From: Lihuaxuella thermophila
Lineage (GTDB): Bacteria > Bacillota > Bacilli > Thermoactinomycetales > Thermoactinomycetaceae
NCBI RefSeq assembly: GCF_900110165.1
Contig: NZ_FOCQ01000008.1
Span: 1 to 64,000, forward strand
Reading direction: 5' to 3'
Length of the DNA stretch: 64,000 nt
Positions 32,944 to 41,501 of the stretch are shown one piece after another. The position numbers and the translations under genes were made by a program. Position 1 is the first letter of the stretch. Each line of letters starts with the position of its first letter. The notes beneath the pieces are model-generated. The model was not told the origin of the DNA and searched no databases. It was given only the letters and a program-made list of their open reading frames with translations.

Positions 32944-33417
32944 GTGAACAAAATACGAAGGGGTTGGCTTTTTCAGATTTTACTTCTTTGTTTTTGCTTG
33001 CCTTTGGTCAGTGATACTTCTGTAAGTATCGCTGCCAATGCCGGGAAGAGCAGCGGGGGGATCTCACAACAAGATATCCAATTGATGGCCAATGCCGTGC
33101 ACGGGGAAGCGCGCGGCGAGCCGTATGTGGGCCAGGTAGCGGTGGCGGCGGTGATTCTGAACCGCCTTGAACATGAAAAGTTCCCGGATACCGTGTCAGG
33201 AGTCATTTTTCAACCCGGGGCGTTTACGGCGGTGGCAGACGGACAAATCTGGCTTACGCCCAATGAAACGTCTAAAAAAGCGGTGATGGATGCGGTCAAG
33301 GGCTGGGACCCGACCAACGGGTGTATCTATTATTTCAACCCGGCGACCGCCACTTCCAAATGGATCTGGTCACGCCCCCAACATAAAAAAATCGGAAAAC
33401 ATATCTTTTGCTACTAA
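32944..33417 (+). CDS. sleB: Spore cortex-lytic enzyme SleB (short form)
   Basis: A germination lytic transglycosylase that cuts cortex peptidoglycan. The 157-residue product has a signal peptide (RRGWLFQILLLCFCLPLV) and the Hydrolase_2 domain: LMANAVHGEARGEPYVGQVAVAAVILNR (catalytic Glu), FQPGAFTAVADGQIW, and the ending NPATATSKWIW...IGKHIFCY. B. subtilis SleB also has an N-terminal peptidoglycan-binding domain, missing here. GTG 32944 lies 9 nt after GGAGG. It is followed by ypeB. Confidence 0.93.
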   Translation: MNKIRRGWLFQILLLCFCLPLVSDTSVSIAANAGKSSGGISQQDIQLMANAVHGEARGEPYVGQVAVAAVILNRLEHEKFPDTVSGVIFQPGAFTAVADGQIWLTPNETSKKAVMDAVKGWDPTNGCIYYFNPATATSKWIWSRPQHKKIGKHIFCY

Positions 33418-33432
33418 AGGAGTGGTTCGGCC

Positions 33433-34779
33433 ATGTATCGAACGGTGGCTGCCATCTTGTTTCCAATTACATTGATTGCTCTGGTGGTAACAGCAGCCTG
33501 GGGCTATCAGGAAAACCAGGATAAGAACTCGATCCTGATTAAGGCGGAAAACCAATACCAGCGTGCCTTTCATGATCTGAACGATCATATGGATAAACTG
33601 CAAGATGAGCTTGGCAAAACGCTTGCCCTGAATTCGCGGAGGCAGTTATCCACTTGTATGACCAATGTGTGGCGTTTGGCTTATGCCGCGCAAAGTGACT
33701 TGGGGCAACTCCCCATGACGCTGATGCCTTTTGACAAAGCGGAAAAATTTTTGTTTAATACAGGGCAGTTTGCTTATCATGTCGGTGTCCGCGATCTGAA
33801 TAAAGAGCCCATGACCGATAAAGAGTGGAATACCCTGCAAACCCTGTACACCCGTTCCAAAGAGATTACCGGGGATCTGAGGAAAGTGCAAAATGATACC
33901 CTGGACAAAAATTTACGGTGGATGGATGTGGAACTAGCCCTGGCCACCGAGGACAAAAAAATGGATAATACGATTATTGACGGGTTCAGAAGGGTGAATG
34001 AGCGGGTGAGTCATTACCCTGAGGTTGACTGGGGGCCCACCATTAATAATATGGCGGTTCGCGAGCGGCAGAGGGAGAGTCGTCTGCAAGGGGAAAAGAT
34101 TTCGCCAGCGGAAGCGAAACGCCGGGCCGCTCAGGTATTGGGGCTTCCGTCCGTCAAAGGAATGTCGGTCACGTTAAACAGAAAAAATGATTACCAAACT
34201 TACAGCGTACGGTATCAAACAAGGCAAAACCATGAAGTATACGCGGATCTTACAACCAAAGGCGGGCACCTGATCTGGATGATTTACGATCGCCCGGTAA
34301 ATGACCGCAAATTGAGCATGGAACAGGCTCAAGATAAGGCGAAAAGATTCCTTGACCGGATTGGCTACAAAAATATGGTTCCGATCTCCTATGACGAGGT
34401 AGGAAATATCGCCACATTCGATTTTGTTCACAGGGAGAACGGAGTTTACATTTATCCGGAAGCTCTGGTGGTCAAAGTGGCGCTGGACAATGGACAGATT
34501 ATGGGATTGCAGGCGGATGAATATGTGTTCAACAAAGTCAGCGCAGTTAAAAGCGATCCCAAACTGACCCAAGCGGAGGCAAGAAAGCAGGTAAATCCCC
34601 GCTTGAAAGTCCAAGACGTGAATCTGGCGATGATATATAATGATGAGGGGAAAGAAGTGCTTTGTTATGAGTTCCTGGGAAGACTGGACAAGGATCAATA
34701 CCGGATCTTTATCAATGCGGACAACGGGGATGAAGAGTTTGTCGAGAAAATAAAAAAAGCAGACGGAGATCAAGTCTGA
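33433..34779 (+). CDS. ypeB: Germination protein YpeB
   Basis: The membrane-anchored partner that protects and localises SleB in the spore. The 448-residue product has one N-terminal anchor (RTVAAILFPITLIALVVTAAWGYQ), a helical N-terminal domain (about 30-210), and three PepSY-like units in the C-terminal half (ISPAEAKRRAAQVLGL; LSMEQAQDKAKRFLDRIG; LTQAEARKQVNPRLKV). ATG 33433 is 16 nt after the sleB stop with AAAGGAG. Confidence 0.94.
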   Translation: MYRTVAAILFPITLIALVVTAAWGYQENQDKNSILIKAENQYQRAFHDLNDHMDKLQDELGKTLALNSRRQLSTCMTNVWRLAYAAQSDLGQLPMTLMPFDKAEKFLFNTGQFAYHVGVRDLNKEPMTDKEWNTLQTLYTRSKEITGDLRKVQNDTLDKNLRWMDVELALATEDKKMDNTIIDGFRRVNERVSHYPEVDWGPTINNMAVRERQRESRLQGEKISPAEAKRRAAQVLGLPSVKGMSVTLNRKNDYQTYSVRYQTRQNHEVYADLTTKGGHLIWMIYDRPVNDRKLSMEQAQDKAKRFLDRIGYKNMVPISYDEVGNIATFDFVHRENGVYIYPEALVVKVALDNGQIMGLQADEYVFNKVSAVKSDPKLTQAEARKQVNPRLKVQDVNLAMIYNDEGKEVLCYEFLGRLDKDQYRIFINADNGDEEFVEKIKKADGDQV

Positions 34780-34829
34780 ATGGAGTTCATGAGCCGGTAT
34801 AATACAACCGGCTCGTGAAATTGTTTTCA

Positions 34830-34858
34830 TTGCAATTGTGACGGAATTATGTTATTCT
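34830..34858 (+). promoter_or_regulatory. Sigma-A promoter of the cmk leader
   Basis: TTGCAA (34830) and TATTCT (34853) with a 17-base spacer. The leader to cmk is about 227 nt. Confidence 0.65.
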
Positions 34859-34864
34859 TTAAAC

Positions 34865-35064
34865 AGGTTTAAAGTTCAATCACAGTCTATAGGTCACGGT
34901 GGTTTACCATCCTGCAGACAATGAAGATGTACAAATACATAGTGGTTGATGGTCAAGTGGATGACGGGTCGCAAGGTCGATGAGGATTGTACTTTGAAGT
35001 CGAGTAAAATCGAATAAAGTTCATCCCGGATCGAGCAGGTACGACCTGCTCGATAAATTTTTAT
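34865..35064 (+). promoter_or_regulatory. Orphan riboswitch-like leader with terminator, upstream of cmk
   Basis: AAAGTTCAATC (34871-34881) pairs with GATTGTACTTT (34985-34995) with one mismatch and closes a ~125-nt domain. Inside are GTCTATAGG (34885) with CCTGCAGAC (34911), and ATGTA (34927) with TACAT (34936). A perfect 11-bp terminator, ATCGAGCAGGT (35030-35040) with ACCTGCTCGAT (35044-35054), follows with an AAATTTTTAT tail. AAAGTTCA recurs at 35016, able to compete for the closing helix. No known class recognised. Confidence 0.55.
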
Positions 35065-35091
35065 CCCGTTCTAGGGAGGATTAGGCAGGTA

Positions 35092-35760
35092 ATGAAACGT
35101 TTTTTGGTAGCTATTGACGGACCCGCCGGCGCAGGTAAAAGCACGGTAGCACGGCAGGTCGCAGAGCGTTTGGGTCTCACGTACGTGGACACCGGAGCCA
35201 TGTATCGCGCCCTTGCCTGGAAAGCGCTCAGGGACGGGGTAGACATGGAAGATGAAGAAGCCGTTGCTCATTTGGCGGAATCAATTACATTTACACTCGA
35301 ACCGAACGGGATCAGAGTCAATGGAATCCCGTTAAAGGACGAAATCAGGACTCCACAGGTGTCCGAACTGGCTTCGGCTGTTGCAACCATGCCGAAGGTG
35401 AGGAAAATACTCGTCAACAAACAACAAGAGATCGCCGCGAGCCAAAGTGTGGTCATGGATGGCCGGGATATCGGAACCCATGTGTTGCCTAACGCTGACG
35501 TGAAGATTTTTCTGACGGCGTCCATCGACGAGCGGGCTCGCCGGAGATACAAAGAGTTGACAGCCAAAGGAATCCCGGCTGACTTGGAGGCCCTCCAGGA
35601 ACAGATCCGCCGCCGTGATGAAAACGATCGGAATCGCGCTTATGCTCCGTTGCGTCAAGCTGAAGATGCCATCCTTGTTGATACGACCAACCAGTCGGTT
35701 CAAGAGGTGATTGAGGTTATTCTTCAACATTGCCGTAACAAATTAGGCGGTGAGGAGTAA
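35092..35760 (+). CDS. cmk: Cytidylate kinase
   Basis: Phosphorylates CMP and dCMP with ATP. The 222-residue product has the P-loop IDGPAGAGKSTVARQVAERLG, the CMP-binding YVDTGAMYRA, VVMDGRDIGTHVLPNA and a lid with RRRDENDRNRAYAPLRQAEDA. ATG 35092 follows GGGAGG. It precedes plsC and rpsA as in B. subtilis. Transcription must pass the leader terminator at 35030-35064. Confidence 0.96.
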   Translation: MKRFLVAIDGPAGAGKSTVARQVAERLGLTYVDTGAMYRALAWKALRDGVDMEDEEAVAHLAESITFTLEPNGIRVNGIPLKDEIRTPQVSELASAVATMPKVRKILVNKQQEIAASQSVVMDGRDIGTHVLPNADVKIFLTASIDERARRRYKELTAKGIPADLEALQEQIRRRDENDRNRAYAPLRQAEDAILVDTTNQSVQEVIEVILQHCRNKLGGEE

Positions 35761-35763
35761 GAT

Positions 35764-36351
35764 ATGTTATATGTTACAATTCGTCAGCTTTTTCGCATCA
35801 TTTTTGCGACTTTCTACCGCTGGAAAGTGATCGGGCGCCATCATATCCCCAAAGAGGGTCCGGTGGTGATCTGCGCCAATCACATCAATCATTTGGATCC
35901 CCCCCTGGTTGGTTGTGCGGTATCACGAAAAGTTCATTTTATGGCAAAAGAGGAGTTGTTTCGCGTTCCGGTCTTGGGCCCGATCGTTCGTATTCTCGGT
36001 GCATTCCCCGTCAAAAGAGGAGCGGGCGACCGGCAAGCGCTCAAAACCTCAATTCAGATTTTGAAGGAAAACAAAGTATTGGGGATTTTCCCTGAAGGAA
36101 CCCGTTCAAAGACAGGCGCGCTGGGCAAAGCCCATTCAGGTGCCGCTCTCATCGCTTTAAAAACCAATTCCCCCATCGTTCCTGCGGCCATCATCGGTCC
36201 TTACCGATTGTTTCGGTCTGTCCGCATCATTTTTGGTAAACCGATCGATCTTACCCCTTATAAGGAAGGGAAAATCGGTGCTGAGACAGCCCAGGCGCTG
36301 ACAGAACGCATGATGGATGAAATTAAGCAAATGATGGAACAACATCAGTAA
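35764..36351 (+). CDS. plsC: 1-acyl-sn-glycerol-3-phosphate acyltransferase
   Basis: Adds the second acyl chain to make phosphatidic acid. The 195-residue product has the acyltransferase motifs NHINHLDP (HX4D, catalytic), VKRGAGDRQALK, and FPEGTRSKTG. A short hydrophobic N-terminus likely anchors it to the membrane. ATG 35764 is 3 nt after the cmk stop with GGTGAGG overlapping it. Confidence 0.92.
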   Translation: MLYVTIRQLFRIIFATFYRWKVIGRHHIPKEGPVVICANHINHLDPPLVGCAVSRKVHFMAKEELFRVPVLGPIVRILGAFPVKRGAGDRQALKTSIQILKENKVLGIFPEGTRSKTGALGKAHSGAALIALKTNSPIVPAAIIGPYRLFRSVRIIFGKPIDLTPYKEGKIGAETAQALTERMMDEIKQMMEQHQ

Positions 36352-36447
36352 AATGATCATTTGCATGAAGGTGAGGATTTCCCGCCTTTATCATCTTGAT
36401 CTTTACTTAATAAAAAAGGTTTTGTAGTGCTAAGGAGGTTTTCGTTC

Positions 36448-37590
36448 ATGGCAGAAGAAATGAAGTCTGTACAAGCAACATCACTCCAGGTTGGAGACGT
36501 GGTGAAAGGAAAAGTGGTTCAAGTAGAAAACAATCAAGCGCTTGTTGATGTGGGATACAAAACGGAAGCCATTCTGCCTGTTTCCGAATTATCCAGCTTG
36601 CACATCGCACAAGTGTCTGATGTTTTAAGCGTCGGCGACGAGGTGGAAGTAAAAGTAATCCGCTTGAACGATGAAGAGGAAAAATTGATCGTCTCCAAAA
36701 AAGCGGTCGACGCTGAAAAGGCCTGGAAAGAATTACAACATAAATATGAAACAGGAGAAACCCTCACGGCAACGGTTGCTGATGTCGTCAAGGGCGGATT
36801 GGTGGTTGATGTGGGGGTTCGCGGATTCATCCCGGCTTCCCACGTGGAACTCCATTTCGTCGAAGATTTCTCCGACTACAAAGGAAAAGAGCTCACTTTG
36901 AAAGTAATCGAGATCGACCCGGAGAAAAATAAATTGATCTTGTCGCGCAAAGCGGTATTGGAAGAAGAAGCCAACCGCAAAAAAGAAGAGACGCTGGCCT
37001 CCCTCGAAGCCGGTCAAGTGTTGGAAGGAACGGTTCAGCGTCTGACCGATTTCGGCGCGTTTGTGGACATCGGCGGGGTAGACGGGTTGGTTCATGTATC
37101 CGAGCTGGCATGGCATCGTGTCGGTCATCCATCCGAAGTGCTCACTGAAGGGGATCACGTTAAAGTAAAAGTGCTGAAAGTAGACCGTGAAAACGAACGG
37201 ATCAGCCTGAGCCTGAAAGAGACCCAAGAAGGTCCCTGGGATCAAGCGGCTAAACAGATTGAACCGGGGCAGGTCTTGAAAGGAACGGTTAAACGCCTTG
37301 TCTCCTTTGGTGCGTTTGTTGAAGTCTATCCGGGAGTGGAAGGGTTGGTACATGTTTCGCAAATCGCGCGCCGCCATGTTGCCACACCGGCTGATGTGTT
37401 GGAAGAGGGTCAGGAAGTGCAGGTAAAAGTTCTCAGCATCCAACCCGAACAAAAACGGATCAGCCTCAGCATCAAGGAAGTGGAGCAAGAAGAAGCACGC
37501 AAAGAAGTGGAAGAGTTTGATAACAACAATCAAAACGGGTTAAACGTCACCCTGGGGGATGTCTATCCCGAGTTGCGCAATCTGAAATAA
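36448..37590 (+). CDS. rpsA: 30S ribosomal protein S1 homologue (YpfD)
   Basis: The 380-residue product has four S1 OB-fold repeats starting near residues 17 (LQVGDVVKGKVVQVENNQALVDVG), 102, 188 (LEAGQVLEGTVQRLTDFGAFVDIG) and 273 (IEPGQVLKGTVKRLVSFGAFVEVY). Firmicute S1 homologues are shorter than E. coli S1 (six repeats) and not always ribosome-bound. ATG 36448 follows AAGGAGG. Last gene of the cmk-plsC-rpsA unit, followed by a strong terminator. Confidence 0.92.
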   Translation: MAEEMKSVQATSLQVGDVVKGKVVQVENNQALVDVGYKTEAILPVSELSSLHIAQVSDVLSVGDEVEVKVIRLNDEEEKLIVSKKAVDAEKAWKELQHKYETGETLTATVADVVKGGLVVDVGVRGFIPASHVELHFVEDFSDYKGKELTLKVIEIDPEKNKLILSRKAVLEEEANRKKEETLASLEAGQVLEGTVQRLTDFGAFVDIGGVDGLVHVSELAWHRVGHPSEVLTEGDHVKVKVLKVDRENERISLSLKETQEGPWDQAAKQIEPGQVLKGTVKRLVSFGAFVEVYPGVEGLVHVSQIARRHVATPADVLEEGQEVQVKVLSIQPEQKRISLSIKEVEQEEARKEVEEFDNNNQNGLNVTLGDVYPELRNLK

Positions 37591-37618
37591 TCGATCTCAT
37601 CAACCAATCAATCCTGGT

Positions 37619-37645
37619 ACCAGCCATTCTTTGGCTGGTTTTTTT
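37619..37645 (+). terminator. Terminator after rpsA
   Basis: ACCAGCCA pairs with TGGCTGGT around a 4-base loop, then T7. Confidence 0.9.
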
Positions 37646-37710
37646 CTGCTTAAAAACACAAGCTCTGAGAAAAACTAGAAAAAATCTCTCGGAAAAGGTG
37701 GTGACAACGG

Positions 37711-38328
37711 ATGAGTGCCGGAATCCCGGCTGTTTTGTGCATGGCAGCGCTGAGCATTTTGATTTATACAGGTTGGTTTTCAAGTGTTGCGGATGATCTC
37801 GCCATCCCGAGATCAATGATTCTGTATTATTTGTTGGGAGCGGTCGTATTATCCGGATTCCCCCCTGTGCCCAAGGATCAATTGATTCAAATAGATCCCG
37901 GTTTTGGCGCACTTCTCTGGCTGTTTGTCGCGCTGGCTGTGAAGATGCATAAAAAATGGCGCCTATCCTTCGCCAGCCTGTGTTTATTTTTGGGATCAAG
38001 TTTGTTTTTGTGGCATGAGATCTCACGGGTGGAAACGGATTGGTCCGATTTATCCTTTCGTGCGGTCATCGTTCTTTCTCTTGTCCTCATTCCTGTCTGT
38101 TTTGCGAAAAACTTAGGAGACCGGGTCACTCTTGCGGTTGGGGGGGCATTGGTCGCACATGCCTGGATCTTGATTTTTCATCATGAAGTGCTGAAACCGC
38201 TGATCATTGGCAATGATGAATATTTAGATACCGTTTGGATCTGTATCACCTCCGTTTTTCTGGTTCATTATTCGGTTCGGGCCGCTCAGGAATGGCTGAG
38301 GAAATGGAGAAAAATGGGGTCAATCTAA
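37711..38328 (+). CDS. yphA: YphA-like integral membrane protein
   Basis: A 205-residue protein with six or seven hydrophobic segments (for example AVLCMAALSILIYTGWFSS; GFGALLWLFVALAVKM; VIVLSLVLIPVCF; LDTVWICITSVFLVHYSV). Size, topology and position between rpsA and the YIEGIA gene match B. subtilis yphA, an uncharacterised gene. ATG 37711 follows AAAGGTGG. Confidence 0.7.
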   Translation: MSAGIPAVLCMAALSILIYTGWFSSVADDLAIPRSMILYYLLGAVVLSGFPPVPKDQLIQIDPGFGALLWLFVALAVKMHKKWRLSFASLCLFLGSSLFLWHEISRVETDWSDLSFRAVIVLSLVLIPVCFAKNLGDRVTLAVGGALVAHAWILIFHHEVLKPLIIGNDEYLDTVWICITSVFLVHYSVRAAQEWLRKWRKMGSI

Positions 38329-38348
38329 AATCAAGGAGAAGATTGGCG

Positions 38349-39260
38349 ATGGACTGGCACGTTTACAACTCGGCGGTGATAATCGGAGTCCTCATCGGTT
38401 TTTTGACGCGCCTTCGTTTGTTGGAAATCGATTATCGGCAATACCCTACTTATCCGCACGGATATTTGAGCCATCTGGCGTTGGGGATGATCGCTTCCGC
38501 ATTAGGTGCGGTGGCCGTACCGGCTCTTTTAAAAAAAGATTACACGGCTGTTACGTTTCTCGCTCTGGCGGCGCAACAATTCAGGGATGTGCGGAATATG
38601 GAGCGAGAAACGCTGGCCAAGCTGGATGAGATGGAATTGGTACCCCGCGGAGCCAGTTATATCGAAGGGATTGCCAAAGTGTTTGAAAGCAGAAACTACT
38701 TGGTGATCTTCTCCGCTTTTATGACGTCACTCTCTGTGGTGCTGACAAAAACCTGGTGGGTGGGAGCGGTTGTAGGCGGAGTACTGATCCTGGGCGCCGG
38801 ATTGCTGATGTCGGGTCAAGTGATCAAAGATATAGCCAACGTTTATGAAGGAAAACTTACATTTGAAGGTCCAAATCTGTATGTAGACGATATTTATCTG
38901 ATGAATATCGGACTCGAAGACAATCAGAAGCGTATTTTACAACACGGGATCGGCCTGATCATCGAACCCAACAGCCCGGCTGCCGTCGTAACCATCAGCA
39001 ACATCGGGCAAAGACAGGCGATTCTGCATGACGTTTCCGCCATTTTAGGCGTATACCGCGACACAGGGGAGCCGGCGCTGGTTCCCATTGCCAAACGGGA
39101 TCTGAATGACGGGAGACTGGGGTTGGTTCTTCTTCCCCAAGAAAAAAATGTCGGGAGAGCCATTCAGGTTGTGAACTTCGTCCCGGTGTTGGAGAGCGCC
39201 GTACGCAGGCCGTCTCAATTTTCAGTGAGAGATACGGAAGGAAAGAGAGGGCAAGCGTGA
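38349..39260 (+). CDS. YIEGIA-domain membrane protein
   Basis: The 303-residue product contains the family-naming motif ASYIEGIAKVFESRNYL (about residues 100-116). Four hydrophobic segments (about 7-24, 44-66, 122-136, 142-160) precede a soluble C-terminal domain with DNQKRILQHGIGLIIEPNSPAAVVTISNIGQRQAILHDV. ATG 38349 follows AAGGAG. It is followed directly by its small partner gene. The family is conserved in spore formers; biochemical role unknown to me. Confidence 0.85.
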   Translation: MDWHVYNSAVIIGVLIGFLTRLRLLEIDYRQYPTYPHGYLSHLALGMIASALGAVAVPALLKKDYTAVTFLALAAQQFRDVRNMERETLAKLDEMELVPRGASYIEGIAKVFESRNYLVIFSAFMTSLSVVLTKTWWVGAVVGGVLILGAGLLMSGQVIKDIANVYEGKLTFEGPNLYVDDIYLMNIGLEDNQKRILQHGIGLIIEPNSPAAVVTISNIGQRQAILHDVSAILGVYRDTGEPALVPIAKRDLNDGRLGLVLLPQEKNVGRAIQVVNFVPVLESAVRRPSQFSVRDTEGKRGQA

Positions 39261-39458
39261 ATGGAAAACAAAGCGGATACCGGCAAGATATTGGCGGTGA
39301 TTACCACTAAACGCGATTGTGTTGCGGGCGGGGCGCCCATTTTTGTGGCGGATACCAAAGAGGAATTTGTGCGCAAAACGTTCGTCCTGGAGAAGATCCT
39401 GGACGGGATGGCGCATGAGATAGACCCGGACATCATGATTATCGTCCGCCATTCTTAA
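39261..39458 (+). CDS. Small partner of YIEGIA protein (capping complex subunit)
   Basis: A 65-residue soluble protein (ILAVITTKRDCVAGGAPIFVADTKEEFVRKTFVLEKILDGMAHEID) of the family annotated as capping complex subunit for YIEGIA. ATG 39261 begins one base after the upstream stop codon, so translation is coupled. Name and pairing come from family knowledge; function is not shown. Confidence 0.8.
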   Translation: MENKADTGKILAVITTKRDCVAGGAPIFVADTKEEFVRKTFVLEKILDGMAHEIDPDIMIIVRHS

Positions 39459-39461
39459 CGG

Positions 39462-39490
39462 TTGCTTAATGGGATATTTACGGATAAGAT
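39462..39490 (+). promoter_or_regulatory. Possible promoter of der-plsY-gpsA
   Basis: TTGCTT (39462) and TAAGAT (39485) with a 17-base spacer. Confidence 0.4.
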
Positions 39491-39551
39491 TAGGTATGTC
39501 GTTATCTAGTTATTTCTTCATAGAGATTTGGTTGTAAAGTGAGGATTCAGT

Positions 39552-40868
39552 ATGAGTCTACCCGTTGTTGCCATTGTCGGAAGGCCGAATGTAGGAAAAT
39601 CCACGATTTTTAACCGTTTGGCCGGTGAGCGCATTGCGATTGTGGAAGATAAACCGGGGATTACCCGGGACCGTATCTACTCACGCAGTGAATGGAATGG
39701 AAGGGACTTTCACGTGATCGATACGGGGGGTCTGGAGTTTGACGAGCAGGATGAGATTTTAGAACATATCAGAAATCAGGCGGAGCTTGCCATTGAAGAG
39801 GCAGACGTCATCCTTTTTGTCACCGACGGCCGGGACGGGGTCACCCCTGCCGACGAAGAGGTGGCCCGGTTGCTTCACCGCTCGAATAAACCCGTGATCA
39901 TGGCTGTCAACAAGATTGATGATGTGAAACACAAAGAAGATATGTATGAATTTTATCGGTTGGGATTTGAACACGTAATCCCTGTGTCTTCCATTCACGG
40001 GACGGGAACCGGGGATATGCTGGACGCTTTGGTGGAGCATTTTCCCGACAAAGACGAAGCGGAGTATGATGAAGATACGATCCGCGTTTCGTTGATCGGA
40101 CGTCCCAATGTCGGGAAGTCTTCTTTAGTCAACGCGATTTTGGGTGAAGAACGGGTCATCGTGAGTCCGGTGGCCGGGACGACCCGGGATGCCATTGATA
40201 CGCCGTTTGAATATGAAGGACAAGAGTATGTACTCATCGATACAGCGGGCATCCGCAAGCGCGGAAAAGTTTATGAAACGGTTGAAAAGTACAGTGTACT
40301 CAGAGCTTTAAGAGCGATTGAACGGTCGGATGTCTGTTTGATCGTGATCGATGGCGAGCGCGGAATTGCCGAGCAAGATAAAAAGATTGCCGGTTACGCC
40401 CACGAGGCGGGACGAGCGGCCGTTTTTGTCGTCAACAAGTGGGACGCGGTGGAAAAAGATGAGAAAACCATGGATCGCTTTAAACGACAAATCCGCGATC
40501 ATTTCCAATTCATGGAATATGCACCGATCTTGTTTGTCTCAGCAAAAACCAAACAGCGGATCCATCAAATTCTGCCCATGGTTTCTGAGGTTGCCGAGCA
40601 ACATGCGATGCGGATTTCCACCTCTGTACTCAACCAAGTATTGCACGATGCGATGATTACCACACCTCCGCCTTCGAGCCGGGGGCGCCGTTTTCGGGTG
40701 CAATATGCGACCCAGGTGTCAGTGAAGCCCCCGACCATTGTTCTGTTCGTCAATGATCCGGAGCTTGCTCATTTCAGTTATTTGCGATATCTGGAAAATC
40801 AATTGCGCAACTCTTTTTCGTTCAAAGGAACACCACTCAAAATGCTGCTGAGGAAAAAAAATTCATAA
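39552..40868 (+). CDS. der: Ribosome-associated GTPase Der (EngA)
   Basis: A double-GTPase essential for 50S subunit assembly. The 438-residue product has two G domains: [14 protein letters not shown]...DTGGLEF...NKIDD at the N-terminus and [15 protein letters not shown]...[10 protein letters not shown]...NKWDAVEKD in the middle, followed by the KH-like C-terminal domain ([30 protein letters not shown]). ATG 39552 with GTGAGGATT upstream. Confidence 0.97.
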   Translation: MSLPVVAIVGRPNVGKSTIFNRLAGERIAIVEDKPGITRDRIYSRSEWNGRDFHVIDTGGLEFDEQDEILEHIRNQAELAIEEADVILFVTDGRDGVTPADEEVARLLHRSNKPVIMAVNKIDDVKHKEDMYEFYRLGFEHVIPVSSIHGTGTGDMLDALVEHFPDKDEAEYDEDTIRVSLIGRPNVGKSSLVNAILGEERVIVSPVAGTTRDAIDTPFEYEGQEYVLIDTAGIRKRGKVYETVEKYSVLRALRAIERSDVCLIVIDGERGIAEQDKKIAGYAHEAGRAAVFVVNKWDAVEKDEKTMDRFKRQIRDHFQFMEYAPILFVSAKTKQRIHQILPMVSEVAEQHAMRISTSVLNQVLHDAMITTPPPSSRGRRFRVQYATQVSVKPPTIVLFVNDPELAHFSYLRYLENQLRNSFSFKGTPLKMLLRKKNS

Positions 40869-40893
40869 CACGGGATAGGGAGAGGTTAGAAAC

Positions 40894-41481
40894 ATGTTTC
40901 AAACCTGGGTCATCCCCCTCATATTGTCTTATTTGTTGGGGTCGATCAGTTTCAGCTATCTATTGACCCGCTATTTAAAGGGTGTGGATATACGCGATTA
41001 CGGGAGCGGGAACGCGGGTGCGACCAATACGATGCGCGTCCTGGGCAAAGGTCCGGCTCTCCTGGTATTTTTTCTGGATGCCTTCAAGGGGATCGGGGCT
41101 GCCGGAATCGGCTATTTGTTCAGTGAAGGAAATCAGACCGTTATGATGGCTTGCGGGATCGCCGCGATTGTGGGGCATAACTGGCCGATTTTCCTGCGTT
41201 TTCGCGGTGGAAAAGGAATTGCCACGACCGTGGGGGTCACCGCGTTTTTAGCCTTTTCCGCTGCTTTGGTCGCCGGGGTTTTCGCCATTCTGTTTATCAT
41301 CCTCACCCGGTATGTCTCCTTGGGTTCGTTGATTTATACCTGTGTCGTTCCCGTTGCCATGTTGTTTTTGGACTATCCGGCAACTTTCATTTGGCTGTCC
41401 TTGCTCATCACTTTGATGGCTGTGATCAGGCATAAGCAAAATATTATCAATCTGTTTAAGGGGCAGGAACGCAAGATTTAA
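40894..41481 (+). CDS. plsY: Glycerol-3-phosphate acyltransferase PlsY
   Basis: Membrane enzyme that acylates glycerol-3-phosphate from acyl-phosphate. The 195-residue product has five to six membrane segments and the three catalytic loops: SGNAGATNTMRVLGK, FRGGKGIATTVG, and a C-terminal HKQNIINLFKGQERK. ATG 40894 follows GGGAGAGG. In B. subtilis plsY lies elsewhere; here it sits between der and gpsA, joining two steps of phospholipid synthesis. Confidence 0.95.
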   Translation: MFQTWVIPLILSYLLGSISFSYLLTRYLKGVDIRDYGSGNAGATNTMRVLGKGPALLVFFLDAFKGIGAAGIGYLFSEGNQTVMMACGIAAIVGHNWPIFLRFRGGKGIATTVGVTAFLAFSAALVAGVFAILFIILTRYVSLGSLIYTCVVPVAMLFLDYPATFIWLSLLITLMAVIRHKQNIINLFKGQERKI

Positions 41482-41501
41482 GGTTAGAGGGAGAAGGATG
41501 G

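Noticed and set aside
34921-34983. 20-codon ORF MKMYKYIVVDGQVDDGSQGR in the cmk leader
   Set aside because: No ribosome binding site, and its bases take part in the proposed leader helices.
34865-34995. c-di-GMP-I riboswitch upstream of cmk
   Set aside because: The GTCACG-like run suggested it, but the conserved GGGCAAACC and GGGACGCAAAGCC segments are absent.
36733-37533. 266-codon minus-strand ORF opposite rpsA
   Set aside because: Its internal repetition (Phe-rich segments) mirrors the four S1 repeats on the coding strand.
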